Source of the DNA: Candidatus Pristimantibacillus lignocellulolyticus
GTDB taxonomy: Bacteria; Bacillota; Bacilli; Paenibacillales; Paenibacillaceae
DNA: 64,000 bases
Direction: 5' to 3'
Assembly: GCA_023639215.1 (NCBI GenBank)
Contig: CP097899.1
Coordinates: 3,034,001 to 3,098,000 of the forward strand
Shown here in pieces: positions 8,753 to 18,053 of this stretch. A program made the translations under genes and the position numbers. Position 1 is the first letter of the stretch; each line of letters starts with the position of its first letter. Under the pieces are notes generated by a model. That model had not been told where the DNA came from and did not search any database. It saw only the letters and a list, made by a program, of their open reading frames with translations.

Positions 8753-9198
8753 AGGTAGTTCAAAAAGATCACTTGTGATCACGATGAGGAGCTAAGAAGT
8801 TTAGTCGACAGCGAAAATGCCATTCATCGTTCGCTCTGTTTCTCACGTACCAATTACGTACGTTGCGATACTCGCTTCTCTAGCTTCATGTCTTTTTCTT
8901 GGTGCTGACAAGTGATCTTTTTGAACTTAGATTGAAAGAGGTAGTTCAAAAAGATCACTTGTGATCACGATGAGGAGCTAAGAAGATTAGTCGACAGCGA
9001 AAATGCCATTCATCGTTCGCTCTGTTTCTCACGTACCAATTACGTACGTTGCGATACTCGCTTCTCTAGCTTCATGTCTTTTTCTTGGTGCTGACAAGTG
9101 ATCTTTTTGAACTTAGATTGAAAGAGGTAGTTCAAAAAGATCACTTGTGATCACGGTGCGAAGCTACGAAGGTTAGTCGACAGCGAAAATGCCATTCA
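8753..9198 (+). repeat. 186-bp palindromic repeat, tandem array of 2.4 copies
   Basis: Units begin at 8753, 8939 and 9125, an exact 186-bp period. Copies 1 and 2 differ at one visible base. Each full copy is bounded by perfect 20-base inverted ends: AGTTCAAAAAGATCACTTGT at 8757-8776 and its reverse complement at 8908-8927, with a central palindrome around ACGTACCAATTACGTACGT. A conserved 15-base linker joins units. Copy 3 stops after about 74 bases, just before the ribosome site of the Tad locus. This array fills nearly all of the 575-bp gap; no gene was seen in it. Confidence 0.92.
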
Positions 9199-9214
9199 AA
9201 AGGGAGGGATTTTA

Positions 9215-10375
9215 ATGACGATCACAGTTGCTTGTATTTCAGATGATATTGAATATGCAACAAGAATGGTTGGCTATATGAAAAGTAGTCCAATCTATCA
9301 TAGCTGGCGGTTACAGTTATTCACCTCATTAGCAAAATTTCAACCACGTGAAGCTTACGGACAGCTTGATCTTATCCTCGTAGATGAAGTGATGTACGAT
9401 CAATTTACATTACAGTTTCCACAATTAACTTTATCTCAAGACGAAAGACTAGTAGTAGAAGGCTCACATACTCAACCTATTATCGTGCAGCTTGTATCTC
9501 AACCAGCCCAAACTCGAGAGCATCATAAATTAGTGAAGTATCAACCGCTATCAACGCTACTTCATATGCTATATACGATCATTGAAGGGCAGCGACATGT
9601 GGCATCGAGACCAGTAATTAAGCGAACATCTGAGACAATTGTTGTTGGAGTTGGGTCTAGTATTGCTCAGTGTGGAAAAACTATATTCGCTTTACATCTT
9701 GCTCATGCATTAGCATCACGTAATGAGCGGGTATTCTATTTCAATCTTGAGCTATGGAACACTTCAGAGAGCTGGATGTCAGCAGAAGACCCATCAACTC
9801 CATCATTTTCCTATTCCGATCTGCTGTATGCCGTCAAAACTGATGCGGAAGAAGCTCAAAACTGGTTTGCTAAACATCGCCAGTTTGATCAACGACTACA
9901 ATGCGATCGTCTGAAGCCATTTATTCATATTGAAGATCGACAACAATTAAGTAAAGAGGATGCACAATTAATGCTTAATATCATTCGAACGAGTGGTCAC
10001 TACGACTATATTGTGCTTGATTTATCAGCTAATTATGATGAGTGGAATTTAACAATATTATCGGAATGTGATCTTCATTACATGATGATGATGGCAAGCG
10101 AAGAGTGGATAATGAAGCATCAAATGTCAATCCAATATGCTCGTATGAAATGGAAGGATCTAACGAATAAAATTGAAAGTAACGCAATCGTTATTTTGAA
10201 TGAAAGCAGACAAATGAGATCACTTGATAAGACAGAATTACAAGTGCATTTCAAACTTCCTCATATTGAACAATGGGATGAGCAGTATGCATCATTGCTA
10301 AGTTCCTCGATCTATCGTGCTACAGTGGAACATTGTGCTCATAAGTTTCTTAACAAAGGATCGTATGCTTCATGA
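9215..10375 (+). CDS. CpaE/TadZ-like pilus assembly ATPase
   Basis: A 386-residue protein. The N-terminal third (about 1-120) resembles a receiver-like domain (DLILVDEVMYDQF). A MinD/ParA-type nucleotide-binding domain follows, whose P-loop is degenerate: GVGSSIAQCGKT at about residues 145-157 keeps GKT but lacks the first lysine of the deviant Walker motif. TadZ proteins place the Tad secretion machine in the cell. GGGAGGG precedes the ATG. It is the first gene of the locus and overlaps the next by four bases (ATGA), so the two are coupled. Confidence 0.75.
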   Translation: MTITVACISDDIEYATRMVGYMKSSPIYHSWRLQLFTSLAKFQPREAYGQLDLILVDEVMYDQFTLQFPQLTLSQDERLVVEGSHTQPIIVQLVSQPAQTREHHKLVKYQPLSTLLHMLYTIIEGQRHVASRPVIKRTSETIVVGVGSSIAQCGKTIFALHLAHALASRNERVFYFNLELWNTSESWMSAEDPSTPSFSYSDLLYAVKTDAEEAQNWFAKHRQFDQRLQCDRLKPFIHIEDRQQLSKEDAQLMLNIIRTSGHYDYIVLDLSANYDEWNLTILSECDLHYMMMMASEEWIMKHQMSIQYARMKWKDLTNKIESNAIVILNESRQMRSLDKTELQVHFKLPHIEQWDEQYASLLSSSIYRATVEHCAHKFLNKGSYAS

Positions 10376-11610
10376 TTGATGATAAGGTCATCTATCATAT
10401 TCGCAATGAGTTAAGAGATAGTTATGCATTCTCACAAGCATTATCAGATCAAGAGTTACACAAATTAATTGAAGATGAGGTACTAAAGTATAGTAAGCAA
10501 CAGATAATGTCTACTACTGATAAATTATTATTAGTTAAAGCAGTGTTTCATTCTTTTAGAGGGTTAGATATTTTACAGCCTTTACTAGATGATAATAGCA
10601 TTACCGAAATAATGATCAATAGTGAGCATCAGATATTTGTAGAACGTCATGGTAATGTCGAACCTGCAGCTATTCAATTTGAAAATCGCGAGAGACTAGA
10701 AGATATTATTCAACAAATTGTATCTTCAGTTAATCGAGTGGTGAATGAAGCATCGCCAATTGTAGATGCAAGATTAGCTAATGGTTCACGTGTAAACATT
10801 GTACTTCCGCCTATTGCGTTACGTGGTCCTTGTGTAACGATTCGGAAATTTCCAGAGCAACCGTTAACAATGGATACACTAATGCGAATGGGAGCATTAA
10901 GTGAAGAGGCAGTGAATTGGTTAAGCTTTCTTGTGAAAGCGAAATATAATATTTTTATTGGTGGTGGTACTGGCTCAGGCAAAACAACATTTCTTAATGC
11001 GTTGACACAATTTATCCCTTCAGATGAACGCATTATTACGATAGAGGATGCTGCTGAGCTTCAAATTACGAGTATACCAAATCTCGTCTCATTGGAGACG
11101 AGAAATGTGAATACAGAAGGAAAAGGAGAAATCGCCATTCGTGATCTAATTAAAGCATCATTGCGAATGCGACCAAATCGAATAATTGTAGGCGAGGTTA
11201 GAGGTAAAGAAGCCCTTGATATGTTACAGGCGATGAACACCGGCCATGAAGGATCTATGTCTACTGGTCATGCGAATAACGTTAAGGACATGCTTTCACG
11301 CCTTGAGACAATGGTACTGAGTGCGCATGATCTTCCACTTACAGTCGTTAGAAGTCAAATATGTTCAGCAATAGATATTATGATTCACCTAACGAGATTT
11401 CATGATCGGAGCCGCGGTGTGCTTGAGATTAGTCAAATTATCGGAATGCAAGAGGGTGAAATAGTTATTGAGAAGCTATTTCAACATGATATATCAGGGC
11501 ACATTCAGTCAGAACGATTAATACGTAGCACTAATCGTTTACATCGCGTAGATAAGCTACTACTAGCGGGCTACCGTGAAGAGGAGTTAATGTATGGAAG
11601 TAGTTCGTAA
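10372..11610 (+). CDS. tadA: TadA/CpaF-family secretion ATPase
   Basis: The cytosolic motor that powers Flp pilus assembly (type II/IV secretion hexameric ATPase). The 412-residue chain has Walker A GGGTGSGKTT at about 197-206, Walker B/glutamate in RIIVGEVRG near 274, and the His-box segment GHEGSMSTGHAN. The N-terminal part carries the LQPLLDDNSITEIMIN element seen in CpaF proteins. It overlaps its upstream neighbour by 4 bases and its downstream TadB gene by 17, placing it firmly in the Tad operon. Confidence 0.93.
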   Translation: MIDDKVIYHIRNELRDSYAFSQALSDQELHKLIEDEVLKYSKQQIMSTTDKLLLVKAVFHSFRGLDILQPLLDDNSITEIMINSEHQIFVERHGNVEPAAIQFENRERLEDIIQQIVSSVNRVVNEASPIVDARLANGSRVNIVLPPIALRGPCVTIRKFPEQPLTMDTLMRMGALSEEAVNWLSFLVKAKYNIFIGGGTGSGKTTFLNALTQFIPSDERIITIEDAAELQITSIPNLVSLETRNVNTEGKGEIAIRDLIKASLRMRPNRIIVGEVRGKEALDMLQAMNTGHEGSMSTGHANNVKDMLSRLETMVLSAHDLPLTVVRSQICSAIDIMIHLTRFHDRSRGVLEISQIIGMQEGEIVIEKLFQHDISGHIQSERLIRSTNRLHRVDKLLLAGYREEELMYGSSS

Positions 11611-12361
11611 GCAGTCACATTTACAACACTATGATCAGTATGAACTTAGTAGAAATGAAGTGATTACATGCATTATGATATGGTGTGCTCTTATTGGCTT
11701 TGTTACATTTAGTTTCTATCAATCTCTCATACTAAGTATTCTACTTATGCCATGTTCGATCTATATGCTGAAATTTGAAAGAATTCGACTTATTACGAAA
11801 CGTAAAGTTCGTATGAAACTTCAATTCAAGGATTTACTACTTTCCCTCCTCTCCTCACTTGCAGCTGGCCGTTCACTTGAAAATTGTTTTCAAGTTGCCC
11901 AAGAAGACATGTCGCTCCTATACCCGAATGTACAAGATGAACTGATGCTTGAACTTAGCATTATTAATCATAAGCTGAGTAATGGCGAAATATTAGAAAA
12001 GTGTTTAATAGATTTGGCAGAGAGGGTCAATATTCCGGAATTTTCGCAATTCGTAGAATCATTACAAACATGCAAACGATCAGGTGGTGATCTACTCACT
12101 GTTATGCGTAGAACTGCAAATATGCTTAGTGATCAAATAGAGATCGATAATGAAATAAGTGTAATTATTGCTCAAAAGAAAATGGAAGCAAGAATGATGA
12201 TGGCAGCTCCGTTTATCTTTTTGCAGTTTTTAAATGCAACAGCTCAAGATTATATGCAATCCCTATATAGTGGGCTTGGCTATGCACTAATGACAGTTGT
12301 ATTATGTTTGTTGATTTTGTGCTTCTGGTTCATGAACAAACTAACTCAAATTAAGTTGTAG
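11594..12361 (+). CDS. tadB: TadB-like inner-membrane platform protein (T2SSF domain)
   Basis: A 255-residue membrane protein with a hydrophobic N-terminal hairpin (about 25-60), a cytosolic T2SSF core containing KDLLLSLLSSLAAGRSLENCF and QTCKRSGGDLLTVMRRTANM, and a C-terminal membrane pair. TadB and TadC proteins form the membrane platform that TadA acts on. The start lies within the end of tadA. The downstream gene starts directly after its stop. Confidence 0.85.
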   Translation: MEVVRKQSHLQHYDQYELSRNEVITCIMIWCALIGFVTFSFYQSLILSILLMPCSIYMLKFERIRLITKRKVRMKLQFKDLLLSLLSSLAAGRSLENCFQVAQEDMSLLYPNVQDELMLELSIINHKLSNGEILEKCLIDLAERVNIPEFSQFVESLQTCKRSGGDLLTVMRRTANMLSDQIEIDNEISVIIAQKKMEARMMMAAPFIFLQFLNATAQDYMQSLYSGLGYALMTVVLCLLILCFWFMNKLTQIKL

Positions 12362-13249
12362 GTGATGTTCGTGCTAATGGTTGTTACTGTTGTATATACT
12401 CTTCTGTGGTCATATCTACTTGTAAAATCTAACAAAACTAAGAGTAAGAAGCATAGTAAAAAACAGAAAAAGAAGAACAGTTCTTTGAATGACCATAAGC
12501 TTATTCTAGGTCCCGGTTCTTCATGTTATGATCTATTACAACTTGAGCGAAGGTCATCACAATTACTTCATCATCTGCACACTCATTTATTGCAACTTAA
12601 CAGACAACAATGGGGGTTTGAACAAACGGTACAAGCATTTACGATAGTAATCGGACAAGCTTTATTGGTACTTTTGATTAGTTTATGGGTTGCTTTATTA
12701 AGTGAAGAACAAGCGGTGATTACAGTAGGTGTTCTTATAGCGATCATCGTTATTGTCAAATTGTTTCAAGATAGCAAGAAAAAAGTGCAGCAGAGAAAGC
12801 AAGCGATTTTGTTAGAACTGCCGATCATGCTGACAAGACTAACATTGCTAGTTGGTGCTGGAGAAACGGTACAACAAGCATTTATGAAGTCAATCGTAGG
12901 CAAAGAGGGTAGCAAAAATCCCTTGCATATTGAATGGAACAATACCGTTCATGAAATTCGTAATGGTGCATCATTTTTACAGAGTATTGAAAAGTTGAAT
13001 CGTAATTGTGCTGTCCAGCAAATAGCGGTTTTTACAACAATTCTATTATTGAATTATCGGAGAGGGGGTGAGCAATTCGTTACAGCAGTGCAGGATATAT
13101 CTTTGTCTCTATGGGAAACTAGAAAAAACATGGCAAGGGTAAGGGGAGAGGAGGCATCTGCCAAGCTCATATTCCCACTAGTTGGTGTACTGCTATTAGT
13201 GATGATATTGATCATCACACCGGCAATCTTATTTATGCAATTTTTATAA
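12362..13249 (+). CDS. tadC: TadC-like platform protein (T2SSF domain)
   Basis: A membrane protein of up to 295 residues with an N-terminal membrane anchor, a basic lysine-rich stretch (KTKSKKHSKKQKKKN), a central membrane hairpin, and a T2SSF core (LPIMLTRLTLLVGAGETVQQAF; MARVRGEEASAKLIFPL) followed by a last membrane segment. It is the second platform subunit. The exact start is uncertain: GTG at 12362 abuts the tadB stop, while AGGTGAT at 12361-12367 fits GTG 12371 or ATG 12377 better. Confidence 0.82.
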   Translation: MMFVLMVVTVVYTLLWSYLLVKSNKTKSKKHSKKQKKKNSSLNDHKLILGPGSSCYDLLQLERRSSQLLHHLHTHLLQLNRQQWGFEQTVQAFTIVIGQALLVLLISLWVALLSEEQAVITVGVLIAIIVIVKLFQDSKKKVQQRKQAILLELPIMLTRLTLLVGAGETVQQAFMKSIVGKEGSKNPLHIEWNNTVHEIRNGASFLQSIEKLNRNCAVQQIAVFTTILLLNYRRGGEQFVTAVQDISLSLWETRKNMARVRGEEASAKLIFPLVGVLLLVMILIITPAILFMQFL

Positions 13250-13319
13250 TGCTAACTATGACACTTTCATTTACAGGTAGTTTTGTATGAAGACTAATTA
13301 ATCTGAAGGAGGAGTTAAG

Positions 13320-13523
13320 ATGAATGTGGGTAGTTTTACAAGAAATATGAAACCTCGTATTCAATCATTTTGGCGCAATGAGGATGGCATCGGTACACTG
13401 GAAGTTCTACTTATTATAGCTGTCATCGTCGTCATTTTCCTTTTATTCAAAGACTTTATTATGAGCTATGTCAGCAAGCTAATTTCGAATTCAGGTTCAA
13501 AAATGGACGAAGCATTGAAGTGA
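13320..13523 (+). CDS. flp: Flp1-type type IVb pilin subunit
   Basis: A 67-residue prepilin. A short basic leader is followed by EDGIGTLEVLLIIAVIVVIF: cleavage after G23 would put a glutamate at +5, the class used by Tad prepilin peptidases, and the next ~20 residues are strongly hydrophobic. It should be the structural subunit of the pilus. AAGGAGGAG precedes the ATG. It sits between the platform genes and the TadE-like genes, with about 70 bp of spacer upstream. Confidence 0.85.
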   Translation: MNVGSFTRNMKPRIQSFWRNEDGIGTLEVLLIIAVIVVIFLLFKDFIMSYVSKLISNSGSKMDEALK

Positions 13524-13527
13524 CGCT

Positions 13528-14226
13528 ATGAGATATTTTATTAGGGATGAACGCGGAAACATGAGTCTAGAAGCAACATTAGTGTTACCTATCATTATGT
13601 CGGTTATTGTCATTATGTTGGTTGCTGCTATATATGTGTTCCAAGTTGTTTTTTTACAATATGTTTCATTGTCGACTGTGGAGCGTGCAGCATTTATATG
13701 GGATGATGCAGATCGCCAAATAATTACTGGTCAAGTGAGAAGTGAAGAGCAATATGGTCTATATGAGAATGAGATCATGTTGCAATTGATTCGTAAGATC
13801 ATTCCGCTTGATAATTCTCAGCTCACTACAAGTCTGGATATAACCTCAGATACGAATTCAGTGTCACAAGAAAATAATAGCCCTCCGTTAAATACTCTAG
13901 TTTCAGATAAATTAACTTTAGCCAAGCAACATATCGAGCAAATGAATCTTAATGTGAATGGTCAAGTAACCTATTCACACCCCGCTGTACTCCCACGAAT
14001 CGAAGTCAAGATCACGCAACAGCTTTCCCCGCTTATATGGCAAAACCAACAAGTTTTTGCCTCCCCAGCTTACACAACATACCGCAGTCTCGTTAATCCA
14101 ATCAGTTTCATAAGAAGTGTTGATCTTGTTATGTATTACACAGAGAAATTGAAGAAGAAGACTAGTTCTGAACAATCTGAGTGGAAGCAAAAAGGAGGGG
14201 AGGCTATTAAAGCTTTCTCTTCTTAG
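13528..14226 (+). CDS. TadE-like pseudopilin
   Basis: A 232-residue protein with a short leader and the segment ERGNMSLEATLVLPIIMSVIV; cleavage after G10 leaves E at +5, as in TadE-family pseudopilins. A single membrane segment is followed by an exported domain of unknown fold. TadE-like proteins are minor pilins. It starts five bases after the flp stop. The C-terminus is lysine-rich. Confidence 0.78.
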   Translation: MRYFIRDERGNMSLEATLVLPIIMSVIVIMLVAAIYVFQVVFLQYVSLSTVERAAFIWDDADRQIITGQVRSEEQYGLYENEIMLQLIRKIIPLDNSQLTTSLDITSDTNSVSQENNSPPLNTLVSDKLTLAKQHIEQMNLNVNGQVTYSHPAVLPRIEVKITQQLSPLIWQNQQVFASPAYTTYRSLVNPISFIRSVDLVMYYTEKLKKKTSSEQSEWKQKGGEAIKAFSS

Positions 14227-14240
14227 ATAAGGATGATCAT

Positions 14241-16457
14241 ATGAGAAAAAATCAGTTATTGTTTCGCAAAGATGGTTCAGTTACGATTTTTTGTACGCTA
14301 ATGATGACAGTATTAATACTGTTTTTTATGGTTTTATTAGACTATGCACGTATTCTACTGTTTCATAGGACGACAGAATCGGCAGCTATGCTGTCGATTC
14401 AATCCGTGCTTTCAGCATACGATGAGAAAATATATGAGCAGTATGGTTTATTTGGTAGAGGTGGTACAGACAATAACGATTTATTTAAGGAAATAGTTCA
14501 GGCTAATCATGGAAAATTGATGAGTCCATTTTCGTTAAAGCAAACATTTGATCTGGCTCCTTTAACGGTAGGTGAGATGGGTGTAACGACTGATCATTAT
14601 CTTGGTGAATATGATGTTTTTAGAAGGCAAGTGTTAGAAGAAATGAAATATAAAGCTCCGATTGAATTTACTTTGGAATTGATGGATAAGTGGCTTACTC
14701 TATCAGATTCCGTTATGCAGGCTGAAAGTATGATGGATACGATGAATCGTCTTGAAGATTTATTTCTTGAAAGAGAAAAGAAACTTGAAAAAGCATTGGA
14801 ATTGCAAAAATCATTAGGCGAACAATTGCCTAAGAGCAGTTACTATTTTTATGCCACTTCGAAATTAAGTGAAGTGGTGAGTGGCTATAGTAGTTATCAC
14901 AGTTGGATTAATTATCAAGCGAATATTATGGTGCAATTACAAAACGAATCGTTAACTAAGAAGCAAAGAAAAAAACTTGAGGATGAAAGTAAAAAATATA
15001 ATGAACAGATTAGTTCATACTTGAATTCATACAATCAGATGTCGAATTATTTGCAATTGTATTCAATTGAGTTGCAATCGACTAATGACCAAATTACCAC
15101 TGAAATTGTTTCTAATATTGCAACAGCAAGTACACTTAATAATACAATCGAAATACAGTATGAACTATATATGAACTCAGGGCAAGAAGGGACATCTTCA
15201 ACAGATAGTAATGATTTAGCCCAGCAACTTAGCTCGCTAACATTTGATGATGAAGGATTAATACGGCCAAATAAATTCTTTCAAGATTATAAAAAAGAAA
15301 TTCAAACACAACAACAATTACTGAGTGACTATATTAATTACAATAATTCGCTTCTCAGTGAGCTTTCATCGGCTATTAATTCTCCGAATGTCTCCTTAGA
15401 TGCTTCAGATAAACAATCCTATTTGAATCAGCTTATGACAAAAAGCACTTCTCTAAAACAACAGTATGAGACAGCGTACTATTCGCCTGCCTCAATATTA
15501 TCGTTTTGGCAGAAGGAGGTTACTTCCACAATGTTCGTTAAAGATCAACTTAAGCAGAATGAAAAAGAATACACAGAGCAGTTATCGGGGCTTGCGAGTA
15601 TAACGGAGTTATTGGGGAATAAGGAAAAGCTTGATCAATATAAAGAGCAATATAAAGAACTAGAGGAACGTTTCGACTTCAATTATCGGATTAATCAGGA
15701 GCAGGAATCAGAGCAAGAAAGTGAAAGCAAAGATAATGAAGATAATGGAAGAAAACAAGCTCAAGCAGCTACATTACAATTAAAATCAATGCTTCAATCA
15801 ATGGGTGATATGGTGATAAATGCTAGAGATCATGTCTATTTGAATGAATACATCATGAATCGGTATACACATTTTCCTATGGGACAATCCTCTAATGAAT
15901 CCAATAGTATTGACGCAGAATTACTAGATTATAGTAAGCAGGAAGTAGAGTACATAATATATGGTATACATGTGCCGCTTGAAAATGTACTTCTAGCATA
16001 TGGTGAAATATTTGCATTTCGATTTGCGATTAGAACTATTGAAGGACTTATTGCTAATGGAGCATTAGCCAATCCCTTACTAGTATTTTCTGCTGCTGTT
16101 GTTCACGGTGTCCGAGCGACAATGGTGGACATGCAACAACTGTTAACTAAAGGATCAACAGAATTATCAAAATATGTTCCTATTCAAATTGATTATGCAC
16201 AATATTTACGTTTGTTCTTAATAATGCATGCTGGAGGAAGGGACAAGAGACTTTCAAGAATGATTGCTGTCATTGAGCAAAAGTTATCTATTACATTATT
16301 ATCGGTGCCGACTGCAATAACAGGCCAAGTAACAACGACAATGAGTCTTTGGTCTTTACCTGGCATAGCAGAAATGATAGGAGCTGTTACTCCACTCGGC
16401 AATAGAATACGGGGGAATATCTATGAGAAGACAGATATTGTCACGGTATCTTACTAA
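14241..16457 (+). CDS. DUF5702-type Tad locus protein, large exported coiled-coil
   Basis: A 738-residue protein with one N-terminal membrane segment (TIFCTLMMTVLILFFMVLLDYARILL) and a very long exported region. That region has extended heptad-like stretches (LFLEREKKLEKALELQKSL; KYNEQISSYLNSYNQ; KEKLDQYKEQYKELEERF), so coiled coils are likely. The leader contains KDGSVT but no glutamate at +5, unlike its neighbours. The pattern and locus position match the DUF5702/TadG-like proteins of Gram-positive Tad operons; the exact role is unknown. Its end overlaps the next gene by 35 bases. Confidence 0.75.
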   Translation: MRKNQLLFRKDGSVTIFCTLMMTVLILFFMVLLDYARILLFHRTTESAAMLSIQSVLSAYDEKIYEQYGLFGRGGTDNNDLFKEIVQANHGKLMSPFSLKQTFDLAPLTVGEMGVTTDHYLGEYDVFRRQVLEEMKYKAPIEFTLELMDKWLTLSDSVMQAESMMDTMNRLEDLFLEREKKLEKALELQKSLGEQLPKSSYYFYATSKLSEVVSGYSSYHSWINYQANIMVQLQNESLTKKQRKKLEDESKKYNEQISSYLNSYNQMSNYLQLYSIELQSTNDQITTEIVSNIATASTLNNTIEIQYELYMNSGQEGTSSTDSNDLAQQLSSLTFDDEGLIRPNKFFQDYKKEIQTQQQLLSDYINYNNSLLSELSSAINSPNVSLDASDKQSYLNQLMTKSTSLKQQYETAYYSPASILSFWQKEVTSTMFVKDQLKQNEKEYTEQLSGLASITELLGNKEKLDQYKEQYKELEERFDFNYRINQEQESEQESESKDNEDNGRKQAQAATLQLKSMLQSMGDMVINARDHVYLNEYIMNRYTHFPMGQSSNESNSIDAELLDYSKQEVEYIIYGIHVPLENVLLAYGEIFAFRFAIRTIEGLIANGALANPLLVFSAAVVHGVRATMVDMQQLLTKGSTELSKYVPIQIDYAQYLRLFLIMHAGGRDKRLSRMIAVIEQKLSITLLSVPTAITGQVTTTMSLWSLPGIAEMIGAVTPLGNRIRGNIYEKTDIVTVSY

Positions 16458-17406
16458 AATGAAACAAAAAAAAGCTCAACTCGCTTTAAAAACAACGAAT
16501 GAAATGGGTTCAATTACGATAGAAGCAGCTCTAGTGATGCCGATATTTATCCTCTTTCTTTTCGTATTCTATCTTCTACTAATGACCATATCCGCTCAGA
16601 TGGCTTTGCAAGCGACGGCTGCTTCATCGGTACAACAAATATCTGCACATATGCATCCTATAGCATTAATGGTGAATGAAGTGAAAGATCGAACAGGATC
16701 AAATACAACCATTCAATATGATAATGCCGATGAAGGCTGGAAGAAATCGGTTTATGATATCAGTGAAGTATTGCCTTCTCCTATGGATTCATTAGTTCAA
16801 GAAGGATTGAAAGGAAATTGGTGGCCTGCTGCTAATCTTGCTGGAACAATACTGGGAAAAGATATATTGGATACGATGATCCAAAGTCAGGTGACCTCAC
16901 CTGTACTTCAAAAGGAGAAGGTAGAACTTGCCTACCTCCAATTACCGGATCTTATCAATTATACCGACCTTAATGTGACACTTGCACTTGCATATGAGTT
17001 GCCAATTAAAGTTCCCCTACTGAATGAAGTCATTACAATAAGGGAGCAAGCTGTACAACGGGTATGGATTCCTGATGTTAGACCTTCTTACTATGAAATT
17101 AATGAGGAAGAAGATGCCTATATCTATGTCTTATCACTTACCCCAAACCCAGTAAAACCAGGACATAAGGCAACACTAAAAGTCATGACGCTACCTAACA
17201 CAAAAATAAGCTTGGAAGTCATTTATAAGAGTGGAAGTAGTGTTGCTAAGCATCTAGGAACAGTGACTTCTAATGATAAAGGAGAAGCAGAGTGGACTTG
17301 GCATGTCTCTGGAAATACGACGGTAGGCACATGGAATATGAATATAAAACTTCCTGAGAAATCATATTCAGTTGAACATATATTTAACGTTGCTAAGAGC
17401 AAATAG
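16423..17406 (+). CDS. Second TadE-like pseudopilin with C-terminal beta domain
   Basis: A 327-residue protein whose segment NEMGSITIEAALVMPIFIL gives G followed by SITIE, so glutamate falls at +5 after cleavage. The exported part ends in an Ig-like or carbohydrate-binding-like beta domain (about 235-325, with PNPVKPGHKATLKVMT and TTVGTWNMNIKLP). It may be a tip or adhesin pilin. ACGGGGGAA precedes the ATG at 16423, within the end of the DUF5702 gene; an internal ATG at residue 12 is an alternative start. Confidence 0.72.
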   Translation: MRRQILSRYLTKMKQKKAQLALKTTNEMGSITIEAALVMPIFILFLFVFYLLLMTISAQMALQATAASSVQQISAHMHPIALMVNEVKDRTGSNTTIQYDNADEGWKKSVYDISEVLPSPMDSLVQEGLKGNWWPAANLAGTILGKDILDTMIQSQVTSPVLQKEKVELAYLQLPDLINYTDLNVTLALAYELPIKVPLLNEVITIREQAVQRVWIPDVRPSYYEINEEEDAYIYVLSLTPNPVKPGHKATLKVMTLPNTKISLEVIYKSGSSVAKHLGTVTSNDKGEAEWTWHVSGNTTVGTWNMNIKLPEKSYSVEHIFNVAKSK

Positions 17407-17427
17407 ACAGTTGAAGGAGGAACTGAG

Positions 17428-17934
17428 TTGGAGAACTATTGGCTAGCAATACTAATTGTCATCATTTCATTTTATTATGATGTGACATCATTAAAAATAC
17501 CGAATTGGATATGCTTAAGTTCTCTTATATGTGGTTACATCTACTGTATATATCAAGAGGGTTGGGCCGGGGTATGGTTGGCAACGATTGCTTTAATTGT
17601 CGGATTTGTTCCTATGTGGCTAATTTATCTTTTTAAAGGAATTGGAGCGGGAGATGTAAAGCTGTTCGCATCATTAGCAACGCTTATCGGTATAGGTTCT
17701 ATTGTAGAGTTAATGGTTATTTCTTTCTTAATTGGTGGTATCATTTCTGTTCTATTCATCGGTTATCGAACACTATTAAAGATTAAACATAGAGTTCGAT
17801 ATTACTATAGTAAGTATACTGTTGAGGCAAACAGTAATCCAACTCTAATAGCATTAGGTATTAAGAAGGTGCATCATTTCCCATTTATGCTAGCTGTTAC
17901 ACCAGCTATGATCGTAGTCTATTTGCTAAGATAA
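17428..17934 (+). CDS. Prepilin peptidase, A24 family (CpaA/TadV-like)
   Basis: A 168-residue membrane aspartic peptidase that removes the leader of Flp-type prepilins. Both catalytic aspartates are visible, in YYDVTSLKIPNW and in the GIGAGDVKLFA (GxGD) motif. It is the short TadV type, without the N-methylase domain. Start is TTG at 17428 after GAAGGAGG. Its stop overlaps the frame upstream of the FHA gene. Its presence supports processing of the three G/xxxxE proteins encoded upstream. Confidence 0.88.
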   Translation: MENYWLAILIVIISFYYDVTSLKIPNWICLSSLICGYIYCIYQEGWAGVWLATIALIVGFVPMWLIYLFKGIGAGDVKLFASLATLIGIGSIVELMVISFLIGGIISVLFIGYRTLLKIKHRVRYYYSKYTVEANSNPTLIALGIKKVHHFPFMLAVTPAMIVVYLLR

Positions 17935-18053
17935 TGCATTCGAAGCTATTTTACATAAAAAATGTTGTTAAAAGTATTGTATATCCTTTCGAAGCAACTT
18001 ATTGTCATAAGGAAGTAACTCAAGTAGCTACAAAAAGTTTTAGGAGGTTAACG

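Noticed and set aside
8753..9198. CRISPR array
   Set aside because: Units are 186 bp and adjacent, without unique spacers between short repeats, and no cas gene is present.
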